Of a DNA stretch of 64,000 nt, positions 28,193-37,679 are shown in pieces; position 1 is the first letter of the stretch, and the number at the start of each line of letters is the position of its first letter. Location of the stretch: assembly GCF_013133775.1 (NCBI RefSeq), contig NZ_JABGBO010000004.1, positions 124,001 to 188,000 of the forward strand, read 5' to 3'. The notes beneath the pieces are model-generated. The model did not search any database. It was not told where the DNA came from and was given only the letters and a program-made list of their open reading frames with translations. A program made the position numbers and the translations under genes. The stretch comes from Pelistega europaea (GTDB lineage Bacteria; Pseudomonadota; Gammaproteobacteria; Burkholderiales; Burkholderiaceae_B).

Positions 28193-29827
28193 CTAAGACT
28201 CTCCAAACAACTCAGCAGCCTGACGGCGTAATTCAAACTTTTGAATTTTACCTGTTGCTGTTTTTTGAAGTTCTCCAAAAACCACTTTCTTTGGTGCTTT
28301 AAAGTGTGCCATCTTTTCACGACAATAAGCAATAATTTCAGCTTCTGTCACTTCTGGTGCATCGTCTTTAAGCTCAACAAAAGCAACAGGAACTTCTCCC
28401 CACTTCTCATCATTGAGTGCTACTACTGCACAAGTTGCCACTCCAGGGTATTTATAGATGACATCTTCTACCTCTAAAGAGGAGATATTTTCACCGCCGG
28501 AAATGATAATATCCTTAGAACGATCCTTAATCTGAACGTAGCCATCAGGATATTTCACCGCCAAGTCACCTGTATGGTACCAACCACCAGCAAAAGACTC
28601 ATCCGTTGTCTTGGGGTTTTTCAAATATCCCTTCATAACAATATTGCCGCGGAACATAATCTCACCAAAAGTCTGACCGTCTGCTTTGACAGGCTCCATA
28701 GTAGCGGGGTCAAGAACATCTACATCACCTTGGAGATGGTACCGAACACCTTGACGAGCTTTCATAGCGGCTCGCTCACTAATGTCCATATCCGCCCACT
28801 CCTCTTGCTCTGCACAAACCGCTGACGGACCATACACTTCAGTAAGACCATATACATGGGTAATTTCAAACCCCATCTTCTCCATATTAGCAAGAACCGC
28901 TTCTGGAGGTGCTGCACCGGCTACAAGCCCCTTGACACTATGTTCAATACCCACCTTAAGTGCATCAGGAGCATTTGCCAGAGCTGCATGGACTACAGGA
29001 GCTGCACAATAGTGTGTAATCTTATGTTCACGGATTAAATCAAAACAAAGTTTTGGATCAAATTTTCGCAAGCAGACATTAACCCCTGCACGAGCAGCTA
29101 TTGTCCAAGCGACACACCAACCATTACAGTGGAAAAGCGGTAATGTCCATAGGTAAATAGGAAATTTGGGCATATCCCACTCAAGAATCTGAGAAATTGC
29201 ATTAAGTGCAGCTCCACGGTGGTGATAAACTACTCCTTTAGGATTTCCAGTTGTACCAGAAGTATAGTTAAGTGCAATAGAGTCCCACTCATCTTCTGGC
29301 ATAACCCAGTTATCTAAGTCTTTGGCCTCATCCAATAAACTTTCATATGTCAATTCAGAAAATGGCTCTACATCTTTGGGGCCAAGGTAGTCATTAACCT
29401 GAATAATCGTGAGATTAGGACAAGCCTTCTTAATTTGCGGTATATGATAGTGGAACTCACTATCCACCAATAAAATTTCTGCCTCACCATGTTGCAAACA
29501 GAAAATTAATGCTTCAGTATCAAGGCGCACATTAAGTGAACATAAAACACCGCCTGACATAGGAACGCCAAAGTGGGCTTCTACCATCGCAGGGGTATTA
29601 TAGAGAAGAACTGCCACCGTAGAATTACGCTTAATACCGCGTTGACGTAAGGCTGCAGCCAAACGACGGCAACGGTCAAACGTCTCTCTCCATGTCTGAC
29701 GATAGTCACCATGAATAATCGCCGTACGCTTACCATAAACGTCAGCAGAACGGCGAATAAAATCAATAGGTGTCAGAGGAGTATAATTCGCTGAGTTTTT
29801 ACCCAGACCTGTATCATAGTCTGCCAT
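28193..29827 (-). CDS. Acyl-CoA synthetase (AMP-binding family)
   Basis: This enzyme activates a carboxylic acid to its CoA thioester through an acyl-AMP intermediate. The P-loop-like ALNYTSGTTGNPKGVVYHH lies around residue 185. VYGLTEVYGPS, GWYHTGDLAVKYPDGYVQIKDR and SGGENISSLEVED mark the core motifs, and KTATGKIQKFELRR contains the catalytic lysine. Length is 544. The overall type is that of the DmdB / medium-to-long-chain group near FadD, but the substrate cannot be read from sequence. GGAGG lies 6 nt before the ATG. The gene appears monocistronic with a strong terminator and is divergent from the hypothetical gene at 30037. Confidence 0.9.
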   Translation of the reverse strand: MADYDTGLGKNSANYTPLTPIDFIRRSADVYGKRTAIIHGDYRQTWRETFDRCRRLAAALRQRGIKRNSTVAVLLYNTPAMVEAHFGVPMSGGVLCSLNVRLDTEALIFCLQHGEAEILLVDSEFHYHIPQIKKACPNLTIIQVNDYLGPKDVEPFSELTYESLLDEAKDLDNWVMPEDEWDSIALNYTSGTTGNPKGVVYHHRGAALNAISQILEWDMPKFPIYLWTLPLFHCNGWCVAWTIAARAGVNVCLRKFDPKLCFDLIREHKITHYCAAPVVHAALANAPDALKVGIEHSVKGLVAGAAPPEAVLANMEKMGFEITHVYGLTEVYGPSAVCAEQEEWADMDISERAAMKARQGVRYHLQGDVDVLDPATMEPVKADGQTFGEIMFRGNIVMKGYLKNPKTTDESFAGGWYHTGDLAVKYPDGYVQIKDRSKDIIISGGENISSLEVEDVIYKYPGVATCAVVALNDEKWGEVPVAFVELKDDAPEVTEAEIIAYCREKMAHFKAPKKVVFGELQKTATGKIQKFELRRQAAELFGES

Positions 29828-30036
29828 GAGACCTCCATAATATAGTAAAAAAATAAGCTCTAGTTCTCACTATGATAGACCTAACATTTAGAAAAAGTCA
29901 CTAGCGAAATATTAAGAATTACCCTAATATCATGGAAAACCCTAGGTTCAGTATGGTTTTTACTATTGAACACCCCTTTGGAAACAATGAATGGGCTTTA
30001 TGTTACAATGCCACTGCTTTCTTTTTAATCAATATC

Positions 30037-30555
30037 ATGAATACTGAACAGCTTAAATTACTTCGTGATAATGCCAAATTAGCCGATTTAGATCGTAGCT
30101 GGGCTTCTTTGCAACGTTTTCTCGCACTCGTCAATCCTGCAGATATTATGGCAATCTGTGATGAGTTGCTTGCTCTGCGTGCAGGTAATTCCAAGACTCC
30201 CAGTATTCGTCCTTCTAAACAGGCCTTAGAACATATTCTGCAAGCAGAAGTTGCAGTCCCCTCCTGTGATAAGATTAAAAACGGCTACGCCATTCGTTAT
30301 GCAGGCTTTACCTATGATGAATCCAAAGAGGGGCCTGAAGATGGTGCACTATGGACAGCTCAAGAACGCTATATTCACCAGTTACGCGAGAGTGGAGAGT
30401 TGCCAACCTTTATTAAGCAGTTAGAACAAGAGGCATTCATCCCCACTTGGCAACTAACCGTTGAAGTCGGCAAGCGTAAAAATTATGAGGGCACATTGAT
30501 CTTTCGCTATATTCGTGAAGATCACGCTGTAACGCAGCAGTTGAGTTTTTTATAA
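30037..30555 (+). CDS. Hypothetical protein, 172 residues
   Basis: I chose the ATG at 30037 (MNTEQLKLLRDNA). The frame is open to 29932, but those 35 residues look like translated promoter DNA. The protein is soluble, with an N-terminal helix pair (LLRDNAKLADLDRSWASL, then NPADIMAICDELLALRA). That pattern recalls the N-termini of Ea22/NinX-like phage-derived proteins, but this is a weak impression. The C-terminal half (TWQLTVEVGKRKNYEGTLIFRYI) looks like a beta sheet. No signal peptide or catalytic motif is seen. The end of the gene is partly duplicated 70 bp downstream. Function unknown. Confidence 0.65.
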   Translation: MNTEQLKLLRDNAKLADLDRSWASLQRFLALVNPADIMAICDELLALRAGNSKTPSIRPSKQALEHILQAEVAVPSCDKIKNGYAIRYAGFTYDESKEGPEDGALWTAQERYIHQLRESGELPTFIKQLEQEAFIPTWQLTVEVGKRKNYEGTLIFRYIREDHAVTQQLSFL

Positions 30556-30616
30556 AAACATGTGCTGCAATAACTGCCGCTTACCCCAGAAACCACAAAA
30601 TCACGCTTGTCGAATT

Positions 30617-30650
30617 TTTTGTAAAAACGTTTGCTGCAATACCTCCCATA
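30617..30650 (+). repeat. Diverged copy of the 3' end of the gene at 30037-30555
   Basis: This stretch matches 30546-30579, which spans the last codons and stop of the hypothetical gene, at about 28 of 33 positions. The copies are 71 bp apart. In the second copy the stop is changed. Confidence 0.55.
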
Positions 30651-30684
30651 ATATCCTCCGCACACAGAAAAATTAAGAAATTAT

Positions 30685-31452
30685 CTACCGTGGAGGCATC
30701 TCATGGGCACGAGGCTTACGACCTCGCTTAGACACAAAATAATCATATAGTGAGTTAGGCACCAAACGTAATAACTTACCCACTATCCCCATCTGCCAAG
30801 GAATCACCTTGTATGAATTTCCTCTAGCAATCACCTTGACCGCCTCACGGGCAAAATCATCGACTGGCATCAGAAATGGCATCTTATACGGATTAACCTT
30901 GGTCATAGGTGTATCAATAAAGCCTGGTGCAATAGTAACCACTTGCACACCTGTACCATATAAATCCACACGAAGGCTCTCACAGTAAGTTCGTACCGCT
31001 GATTTAGAGGAGCAATAAGCACTAGCTCCTGGTAATCCTCTAACACCTGCCACACTGCTAATACCGACCAGTGTTCCCTTACCACACTTTTTCATATTGG
31101 CGATAAAGGGTTCAAAAGTAGCTACCAAACCAAATACATTGGTTTCATAGACTCGTTTAAAAGTTTCAAAATCCTCTAGATACTCAGTAACAGTACCTAC
31201 GCTAATGCCAGCGCAGGCTAATACAATATCTGTAGGCCCCAATGTCTGAAAATCATAAGCAGCGGCATGCAAAGCATCTCTGTCAGCAACATCTAGCACA
31301 TAAATTTTATGTTCGCCAGGTAACTCTGCCTCTAAAGCACGTAGGGCGTCTTCACGACGCCCTACTAGTCCCAATGTGGCTCCTGCTTTCGCATAGGCGT
31401 GCGCTAAAGCTCGCCCCAAGCCGCTACTTGCACCTGTGATAAATATGCGCAA
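30685..31452 (-). CDS. SDR-family oxidoreductase, TTG start
   Basis: This is a short-chain NAD(P)-dependent dehydrogenase of 255 residues. The cofactor motif TGASSGLG lies near the N-terminus. The NAG-like motif is ACAG, and the catalytic Ser-Tyr-Lys set lies in GISSVAG and AYCSSKSAV. I place the start at TTG 31452: AGGAG sits 5 nt upstream, the protein then begins directly with the Rossmann strand RIFITGASSG, and the overlap with the upstream ferritin gene vanishes. A longer ATG frame from 31530 would overlap that gene by 53 nt and add 26 residues untypical of the family. Substrate unknown; the C-terminus resembles DltE/YdfG-like enzymes. It probably forms an operon with the ferritin gene. 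Confidence 0.9.
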   Translation of the reverse strand: MRIFITGASSGLGRALAHAYAKAGATLGLVGRREDALRALEAELPGEHKIYVLDVADRDALHAAAYDFQTLGPTDIVLACAGISVGTVTEYLEDFETFKRVYETNVFGLVATFEPFIANMKKCGKGTLVGISSVAGVRGLPGASAYCSSKSAVRTYCESLRVDLYGTGVQVVTIAPGFIDTPMTKVNPYKMPFLMPVDDFAREAVKVIARGNSYKVIPWQMGIVGKLLRLVPNSLYDYFVSKRGRKPRAHEMPPR

Positions 31453-31477
31453 GATAGCTCCTATTTGCCAATCAGTC

Positions 31478-31942
31478 TTATTGTTGAGATTGTAAGTAAT
31501 TTTCCAAGCCCATTTTCTCGATAAGACCAAGTTGTTGTTCTAACCAGTGAGCATGATCCTCTTCGGTATCAACTAATTGAGAAACCAAGATTTCGCGACT
31601 TACATAATCGCCCTCTTCTTCACAAAGTTTGATACCTTTTTTGAGGTTTTCACGTACAGTTAATTCTACCTCTAAATCAGCTTTAAGCATACTAGGAACA
31701 TCCTTACCTACTTTTAAAGGCTCTGGACGCATATTAGGAGTACCCTCAAGCAACAATACACGACGGATTAAATCTTCAGCATGCTCTGTTTCTTCTCCCA
31801 TCTCGTGGTTAAGACGCTCAAAGAGTTTTGAGTAACCCCACTCAGCATACATACGAGAATGGATAAAGTACTGGTCACGTGCAGCTAACTCACCCGCGAT
31901 AAGGAAATTAAAATAATCAACAACTTTTTGACTGCCTTTCAT
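31478..31942 (-). CDS. Bacterioferritin-family iron storage protein, haem-free FtnA type
   Basis: This 154-residue four-helix protein should form a 24-subunit iron-storing shell. Ferroxidase ligands are in place: Glu18, Glu51, His54, and Glu/His in EEDHAHW. The position of the haem-ligating Met52 of E. coli Bfr is Thr here (residues EETEH), so subunits should not bind the intersubunit haem. [16 protein letters not shown] and [14 protein letters not shown] closely recall the Pseudomonas FtnA (formerly BfrA) type, which is known to lack haem ligation. No bacterioferritin-associated ferredoxin gene is adjacent. It lies upstream of the SDR gene, 25 nt before that gene's TTG. Confidence 0.92.
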   Translation of the reverse strand: MKGSQKVVDYFNFLIAGELAARDQYFIHSRMYAEWGYSKLFERLNHEMGEETEHAEDLIRRVLLLEGTPNMRPEPLKVGKDVPSMLKADLEVELTVRENLKKGIKLCEEEGDYVSREILVSQLVDTEEDHAHWLEQQLGLIEKMGLENYLQSQQ

Positions 31943-32281
31943 GACATTCTCCTATTTGCAAAAATTTTCAACGTTGTTATTTTACAGTGAAGTCAACTCA
32001 AAAAGGTTGCAAAACCGCATCAATAGTACATCTCGTAAATGCGACTAGCTCCTATTCATATTTGGATTTGGATTGCTGAGCTAAAATTAAAGACTAATCT
32101 ACTGACAATTTCAAAGGAGTCCAAACACATACCTCCAAAAGAAAAACAGGCACTTCAGTTTAGTGAAGCACCTGTTTCAGATAGGGGAATATTCTCATAT
32201 ATTATTAATCTCGCCTTTGGCGATGAGAATCTATACAAGACCTCCCACAATAGTGACAATATCACTCTTATCTATGGAGTT
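31943..32281. other. Gene-free region between the ferritin gene and rho
   Basis: The region holds the ferritin promoter (near 31943-32030, minus) and the rho terminator (32137-32176). A 151-codon plus-strand frame (32039-32494) runs antisense into the end of rho, lacks a ribosome binding site and protein character, and is not called. Confidence 0.6.
32137..32176 (-). terminator. Intrinsic terminator of rho
   Basis: On the minus strand a 13-bp stem (32164-32176 with 32145-32157) includes two adjacent U-G/G-U pairs. TTTTTCTTTT follows it. On the opposite strand the two wobble pairs become C-A mismatches, so the hairpin is built for the rho transcript. It lies about 105 nt past the rho stop. 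Confidence 0.85.
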
Positions 32282-33538
32282 TTAGCGTTTCATCAGCTCA
32301 AAAAACTCCTCATTAGTCTTGGTAGAGCGAATCTTATCCAAGATAAACTCCATTGCCTCTACCTCATCCATCTCATGGATAAACTTACGAAGCACCCATG
32401 TTTTTTGGAGAGTTTCTGGCTTCATAAGCAACTCTTCACGGCGAGTACCAGACTTATTCAAATTAATAGCTGGATAGAGGCGTTTTTCCGCTAAACGACG
32501 TTCTAGATGAACTTCAGAGTTACCCGTTCCCTTGAATTCCTCATAAATCACTTCATCCATACGACTACCTGTCTCAATCAATGCCGTACCAATGATAGTG
32601 AGAGACCCTCCCTCTTCGATATTGCGTGCAGCCCCGAAAAAGCGCTTAGGACGTTGCAATGCATTGGCATCAACACCGCCTGTCAATACTTTACCTGATG
32701 AGGGAACCACGGTGTTATAGGCACGAGCTAGACGAGTAATCGAGTCTAATAAAATAATCACATCTTTTTTCAATTCAACAAGACGTTTTGCCTTTTCAAT
32801 CACCATTTCAGCTACTTGTACATGACGTGTAGCTGGTTCATCAAAAGTAGAAGCTATCACTTCACCGCGTACAGTACGCTGCATCTCTGTTACTTCTTCT
32901 GGACGCTCATCAACCAATAACACCATGAGAATTGCATCAGGATAATTAGTCGTCAACGAATTCGCAATCTGCTGCATCATCACTGTCTTACCCGATTTAG
33001 GACTGGCTACAATCAATGCCCGCTGCCCTTTACCCATAGGTGCAAAAATATCCAAAATACGGCCCGTACGATTCTCATCACTGCGAATATCTCGCTCAAG
33101 GATTAAAGGTTCGTCTGGGTGCAAGGGAGTCAAGTTTTCAAACATAATACGGTGCTTCATTGCTTCGGGAGCAACACCGTTGACTTTTTCTACTTTTACA
33201 AGAGCAAAATATCGCTCTCCGTCTTTAGGCACCCGCACTTCACCCTCGATAGAATCTCCTGTCAAAAGGTTAAAACGACGAATTTGTGAGGGAGAGATAT
33301 AAATGTCATCGGTACTGGCTAGATAAGAAGAGTCGGGAGAGCGTAAAAAACCAAAACCATCAGGTAGAACTTCAAGAACACCGTCCCCAAAAATTTGCTC
33401 GCCCATCTTAGCACGACGCTTCATAATTTGGAACATTAATTCTTGTTTGCGGAAACGGTTAGCGTTTTCAATTTCTAGGCCTGCTGCAATATCCAGTAAA
33501 GCAGACACGTGAAGTGTTTTTAATTCGTTTAAATGCAT
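32282..33538 (-). CDS. rho: Transcription termination factor Rho
   Basis: Rho is the hexameric RNA-dependent ATPase that ends transcription of untranslated RNA. The RNA-binding cold-shock-like domain is seen in [20 protein letters not shown] (about residues 60-80). The P-loop [11 protein letters not shown] is near 180, Walker [17 protein letters not shown] follows, and the R-loop region [20 protein letters not shown] is intact. Length is 418, as in E. coli. The ATG has no purine-rich ribosome binding site; a stable hairpin ends about 15 nt upstream, between trxA and rho. Confidence 0.98.
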   Translation of the reverse strand: MHLNELKTLHVSALLDIAAGLEIENANRFRKQELMFQIMKRRAKMGEQIFGDGVLEVLPDGFGFLRSPDSSYLASTDDIYISPSQIRRFNLLTGDSIEGEVRVPKDGERYFALVKVEKVNGVAPEAMKHRIMFENLTPLHPDEPLILERDIRSDENRTGRILDIFAPMGKGQRALIVASPKSGKTVMMQQIANSLTTNYPDAILMVLLVDERPEEVTEMQRTVRGEVIASTFDEPATRHVQVAEMVIEKAKRLVELKKDVIILLDSITRLARAYNTVVPSSGKVLTGGVDANALQRPKRFFGAARNIEEGGSLTIIGTALIETGSRMDEVIYEEFKGTGNSEVHLERRLAEKRLYPAINLNKSGTRREELLMKPETLQKTWVLRKFIHEMDEVEAMEFILDKIRSTKTNEEFFELMKR

Positions 33539-33553
33539 TATTATTAGGAAAGG

Positions 33554-33580
33554 AAAAATGGCGGGTTAGAACTAACCCGC
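33554..33580 (-). terminator. Hairpin terminator/attenuator between trxA and rho
   Basis: A perfect 9-bp stem GCGGGTTAG/CTAACCCGC (33561-33569 with 33572-33580) with a 2-nt loop, likely opened to a larger loop in RNA, is followed on the minus strand by ATTTTTCC. It ends trxA messages or, if read through, lies in the rho leader just before the start codon. Rho genes are often autoregulated in the leader, so attenuation is plausible. Confidence 0.7.
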
Positions 33581-33590
33581 GCGATGATTA

Positions 33591-33917
33591 TTAAATATTA
33601 CTTTCAATGAATTGGACAAGTTGTGTTTTGTTAACAGCACCCACTTTGGTAGCAACGGATTGCCCTTTGTTGAAAAGCATCAAAGTAGGAATGCCACGAA
33701 TACCAAACTTAGTAGCAATATCAGGGTTCTGATCAACATCAACCTTGACCACTTGTACCTTATCGGCAAACTCGCTAGCGACATCATCCAAAATAGGAGC
33801 AATCATCTTACAAGGACCACACCAAGGTGCCCAGTAATCTACTAATACAGGTTTATCTGCTTGCAATACATCAGCATCAAAGCTCTCAGTAGTTGCGTGT
33901 TTAATAATATCACTCAT
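33591..33917 (-). CDS. trxA: Thioredoxin
   Basis: Thioredoxin is a cytosolic dithiol reductant for ribonucleotide reductase, PAPS reductase and repair enzymes. The active site WAPWCGPCK lies around residues 29-37. The cis-proline loop RGIPTLMLF and the GAVNK turn are conserved. Length (108) equals E. coli Trx1. The trxA-rho order is conserved in proteobacteria. No clear Shine-Dalgarno sequence precedes the ATG. Confidence 0.98.
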   Translation of the reverse strand: MSDIIKHATTESFDADVLQADKPVLVDYWAPWCGPCKMIAPILDDVASEFADKVQVVKVDVDQNPDIATKFGIRGIPTLMLFNKGQSVATKVGAVNKTQLVQFIESNI

Positions 33918-34257
33918 GGTAAATGCTTAGAAAAAATAAAATTGAAGAAATTCTGTCTACAAGAGACCTCTACTCTCACTAGATGATGTGCTATTTAATG
34001 CTTAGACGAATGTGCTACAAAAATCTAGTGATACGCTTATCATTCCACAATCTGCAACTGTCAGCAAAGATATACTCACTACCGTTGTGGATTTATAGTA
34101 TACAACGCCTGCTATTTTACCTTTTTTTTACTCAGAGAGGGATGGAATTTCCTTCTAATGAAGAAAATTCCATCCTTTACAATCGGTAATTCAGCATGCC
34201 TATCACTTTAGGCAACATAGAAATGATCTGTCAACTACACTATGACTACTATAAGCC
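33918..34257. other. Gene-free region between trxA and ubiK
   Basis: The region should carry the trxA promoter (minus) and holds a strong hairpin at 34140-34174 that probably ends ubiK transcription. A 68-codon plus-strand frame here looks non-coding. Confidence 0.55.
34140..34174 (-). terminator. Hairpin downstream of ubiK
   Basis: GGATGGAATTT (34140-34150) pairs with AAATTCCATCC (34164-34174), extended inward by CTTC/GAAG. The minus-strand flank is CTCTCTGAG before an A run, so there is no T tract. Orientation is uncertain. Confidence 0.45.
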
Positions 34258-34503
34258 TTATTTGTTGTTGAGTTGTTCTTCAAGTGCCTTAACTGCAGTT
34301 TCTAGTGTCTCTACACGTTCACGTAGGCTATCCACCAATGCACGCTGAATATCCAACTCCTCACGGGTGACCAAATCCATCTTAGCAAACCCCTGAGCCA
34401 TAAATGCTTTGACATTTTTCTCAATATCTGCAGCAGGACTTTTGGCGATAAGTTCTTGGACATTGCGTTGGAACTCTTCAAACATTTCGTTAGGTTTAAT
34501 CAT
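34258..34503 (-). CDS. ubiK: Ubiquinone biosynthesis accessory factor UbiK
   Basis: This 81-residue protein is of the YqiC/UbiK (BMFP) family. In E. coli it forms coiled-coil trimers and assists the UbiJ-UbiE-containing ubiquinone complex under aerobic growth. The opening MIKPNEMFEEFQRNVQELIAK and the C-terminal coiled coil (LVDSLRERVETLETAVKALEEQL) with the DLVTREELD motif are characteristic. It stands alone on the minus strand between clpB and trxA. Confidence 0.9.
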   Translation of the reverse strand: MIKPNEMFEEFQRNVQELIAKSPAADIEKNVKAFMAQGFAKMDLVTREELDIQRALVDSLRERVETLETAVKALEEQLNNK

Positions 34504-34713
34504 GCTATACCTCTCAAACTAATCAGGTTACTATCATAACGCAAAATCGTCTTTTAATAATGACAAAATAGACATAGCCACAATAACACCTCATCGTTTT
34601 CATAAGATAATCACTTAAATATCGCTAATCCCTATACAATCATACCATCAGCAATAAAAACTGTTGTATAGATACTTATTCAATCCAGAAAATTACATTA
34701 TTGCAGAGCACAT

Positions 34714-34752
34714 AAAAAAACAGATTGGGTATGCAAAACACACCCAACCTGT
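34714..34752 (-). terminator. Intrinsic terminator of clpB
   Basis: A 14-bp stem (34739-34752 with 34720-34733), containing two G-U pairs on the minus strand only, is followed by seven T residues (34714-34720). It starts about 40 nt past the clpB stop. Confidence 0.9.
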
Positions 34753-34790
34753 CTGTAGCAAAGACGTAAGCTATCCTCGGATAATTATCA

Positions 34791-37361
34791 TTAGGCTTTC
34801 TTAGTGAAGCTGAACTTATCCTCTTTTACATCAACCATAATTGTGTCGTTAGGGCCAAAGTCTCCCTCTAAGAGGCATTTCGATAATGGGTTTTCGATAA
34901 GTTGTTGGATAGCACGTTTAAGTGGACGCGCACCAAAAACAGGATCAAAACCACTCTCAGCAATCTTGGCCAATGCTGCATCACTCACCTCAAGATGCAT
35001 TTCATTGGCTGCAAGACGTTGTTCTAGACGAGCCAATTGAATACGAGCAATATTAGCAATATGCTTATTATCCAAGCCGTGGAATACCACTACCTCATCA
35101 ATACGGTTCAAGAACTCAGGACGGAAAGATTGTTTTAACTCTTCCCATACTACAGTCTTCACAGTTTCATAAGGCTCACCGCTTAAACCCTGAATTTGAG
35201 TTGAACCAATATTTGAGGTCATGACAATTACTGTATTGCGGAAATCTACTGTACGACCTTGACCATCAGTCAAACGGCCATCATCCAATACTTGCAATAA
35301 GATGTTAAACACATCAGGATGTGCCTTTTCAATCTCATCAAGCAAGATGACACTGTAAGGTTTACGACGTACCGCCTCAGTCAAATAACCGCCCTCTTCA
35401 TAACCCACATATCCTGGAGGTGCGCCAATAAGACGAGCTACAGAGTGTTTCTCCATAAACTCACTCATATCAATACGAACCAAATGGTCTTCTGAGTCAA
35501 ATAAGAAGTTTGCAAGGGCTTTAGTTAGCTCTGTCTTACCCACACCAGTCGGACCTAGGAATAAGAACGAACCATAAGGTTTGCTAGGATCTGATAATCC
35601 AGCACGGGAACGACGAATTGCATCAGATACCAAGCGCACTGCTTCATCTTGACCAACTACGCGTTTGTGAAGCTCATCCTCCATCGCAAGCAGTTTGGCA
35701 CGTTCACCTTGCATCATCTTGGCCACAGGAATACCTGTCGCACGAGAGACTACTTCAGCAATTTCCTCAGTGCCTACCTCAGTACGAAGCAGCTTATTCT
35801 CACCCTCAGATTTCTCTGCCGATTTTAAGCGTTGTTCAAGCTCAGGCAATTTACCATATTGCAACTCAGATAATTTACCAAAATCTCCCTTGCGTTGATA
35901 ATCTGCCATTTGTGCCCGCACACGGTCAATCTCTTCCTTAATAGATTGTGCCCCTTGTACAGACGCTTTTTCAGCTTTCCACACTTGTTCATAATCATCG
36001 TACTCACGTTGCAATTTAGCAAGCTCATCCTCAATATGTTGGAGACGGCGTTTAGAGGCATCATCGTCCTCTTTGCGTACTGCCTCACGCTCAATCTTGA
36101 GTTGGATAATACGACGGTCTAATTTATCCATCACTTCTGGTTTAGAGTCGATTTCCATACGGATACGTGCTGCCGCTTCATCGATCAGGTCAATAGCTTT
36201 ATCAGGCAAGAAACGGTCGGTAATATAACGATTACTTAATTCAGCTGCAGCCACAATTGCAGGGTCAGTAATCTCAACACCATGATGAATTTCATAACGT
36301 TCCTTCAAACCACGTAAAATCGCAATAGTAGACTCTACATCAGGCTCATCAACCAATACCTTTTGGAAACGACGCTCAAGTGCTGCATCTTTCTCAATAT
36401 ACTTACGGTACTCATCTAAAGTTGTCGCACCAATACAATGTAACTCACCGCGAGATAAAGCTGGTTTAAGCATATTACCTGCATCCATTGCACCCTCTGC
36501 CTTACCAGCACCAACCATAGTGTGAATTTCGTCAATGAAGACAATATTTTGCCCCTCATCTTGAGCAAGTTCTTTAAGCACAGCTTTTAGACGCTCTTCA
36601 AACTCACCACGGTATTTAGCGCCAGCAAGTAAAGATGCCAAATCCAAGGCTAATACACGTTTACCACGCAAAGTCTCTGGAACTTCATCATTCACGATAC
36701 GTTGTGCTAAACCCTCAACAATAGCGGTTTTACCCACTCCAGGTTCACCAATTAGCACAGGATTGTTTTTACTACGGCGCTGTAAAATCTGAATAGCACG
36801 ACGAATTTCATCGTCTCGTCCAATCACTGGGTCTAACTTGCCTTGACGTGCACGCTCAGTCAAATCAGTAGTGTATTTTTTCAACGCCTCTCGATTAGAT
36901 TCGCCCTCTTGTTCGGTCACACTACTACCTCCACGTACATCCTCAATGGCTTTTTCAAGTGCCGCTTTTTGTAAACCACATTCGCGTAAAAGTTGACCAA
37001 CATCTGTCTTATCCTCAGCCAATGCTAATAAGAAAAGCTCACTGGCAATAAAATTATCACCTCGTTTGGCTGCTTCTTTGTCAGTACGCAACAAAATCTG
37101 GTTCAAAGTACGGCTAATCTGTACTTCATCTGCCCCTTCCACTTTGGGAAAGTTATTAATGACTGTTTTTAGTTTGTTTTGCAAATTGGCGACCTGTACT
37201 CCTGATCTTGCCAACAAGCTAGCTACACCAGAGTCAGCATCTGCCAACATTACAGCCAGTACATGGGCTGGCTCAATATACTGGTTATCATTTCGTGCCG
37301 CCAAGCTTTGAGCATCACCCAAAGATTGCTGGAACTTTGTTGTTAGTTTGTCAAATCTCAT
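34791..37361 (-). CDS. clpB: Disaggregase ClpB
   Basis: ClpB is the hexameric Hsp100 chaperone that, with DnaK, pulls proteins out of aggregates. The N-terminal Clp-N repeats occupy residues 1-145. The first AAA+ domain has Walker A GEPGVGKT near 205 and the pore loop [10 protein letters not shown] coiled-coil middle domain spans about 400-525, including the [17 protein letters not shown] segment, and is the feature that separates ClpB from ClpA/ClpC. The second AAA+ domain has [12 protein letters not shown] near 605. Length (856) matches E. coli (857). A heat-shock-type promoter lies about 50 nt upstream. Confidence 0.98.
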   Translation of the reverse strand: MRFDKLTTKFQQSLGDAQSLAARNDNQYIEPAHVLAVMLADADSGVASLLARSGVQVANLQNKLKTVINNFPKVEGADEVQISRTLNQILLRTDKEAAKRGDNFIASELFLLALAEDKTDVGQLLRECGLQKAALEKAIEDVRGGSSVTEQEGESNREALKKYTTDLTERARQGKLDPVIGRDDEIRRAIQILQRRSKNNPVLIGEPGVGKTAIVEGLAQRIVNDEVPETLRGKRVLALDLASLLAGAKYRGEFEERLKAVLKELAQDEGQNIVFIDEIHTMVGAGKAEGAMDAGNMLKPALSRGELHCIGATTLDEYRKYIEKDAALERRFQKVLVDEPDVESTIAILRGLKERYEIHHGVEITDPAIVAAAELSNRYITDRFLPDKAIDLIDEAAARIRMEIDSKPEVMDKLDRRIIQLKIEREAVRKEDDDASKRRLQHIEDELAKLQREYDDYEQVWKAEKASVQGAQSIKEEIDRVRAQMADYQRKGDFGKLSELQYGKLPELEQRLKSAEKSEGENKLLRTEVGTEEIAEVVSRATGIPVAKMMQGERAKLLAMEDELHKRVVGQDEAVRLVSDAIRRSRAGLSDPSKPYGSFLFLGPTGVGKTELTKALANFLFDSEDHLVRIDMSEFMEKHSVARLIGAPPGYVGYEEGGYLTEAVRRKPYSVILLDEIEKAHPDVFNILLQVLDDGRLTDGQGRTVDFRNTVIVMTSNIGSTQIQGLSGEPYETVKTVVWEELKQSFRPEFLNRIDEVVVFHGLDNKHIANIARIQLARLEQRLAANEMHLEVSDAALAKIAESGFDPVFGARPLKRAIQQLIENPLSKCLLEGDFGPNDTIMVDVKEDKFSFTKKA

Positions 37362-37411
37362 AATCTTCTATCCTTTACTGTCGAATACTATCCGTATTCT
37401 GATGTTGCATA

Positions 37412-37438
37412 TATTGGGGACAGATGATGTTTTTCAAG
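37412..37438 (-). promoter_or_regulatory. Sigma-32 (heat-shock) promoter of clpB
   Basis: On the minus strand CTTGAA (37433-37438) and CCCCAATA (37412-37419) are separated by 13 bp. This is an excellent match to the RpoH consensus CTTGAA-N13-17-CCCCATNT. The predicted start falls about 45 nt before the clpB ATG. Heat-shock control of clpB is known in proteobacteria. Confidence 0.8.
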
Positions 37439-37679
37439 AGGATTAATTAAATTTTTTAGGGATAAAGTGTTATACCCCATGGCAAAATATGGGATGCAGG
37501 TACTACAGCCTGCCAAGATTACCCATTCCTCTACTTAATATTTACCCATTATTGATAGCCTCTTACATAGTCAGTGTAATTAATATATGTTATGATGCCG
37601 ACGCTGGTTGTCCCTTAGTAAGGTATTTCCATTAACATGCAATCTTACTCTATACCTATTCCTTTGAATTAGTACTACC
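37439..37679. other. Divergent region between clpB and the PIN gene
   Basis: Together with the clpB leader this is a gene-free stretch of 318 bp. Two small hairpins (CCCAT/ATGGG at 37476-37493, and GCAGG/CCTGC just after) and a TATGAT word near 37590 that could be the -10 of the PIN gene are visible. No small antitoxin frame is found. Confidence 0.45.

Noticed and set aside
29932-30036. N-terminal extension of the hypothetical gene at 30037
   Set aside because: The 35 extra residues do not look like a protein start and cover the likely promoter shared with the divergent acyl-CoA synthetase gene.
32039-32494. 151-codon plus-strand frame before and antisense to the end of rho
   Set aside because: It runs through the rho terminator and the rho coding region and has no ribosome binding site or family-like sequence.
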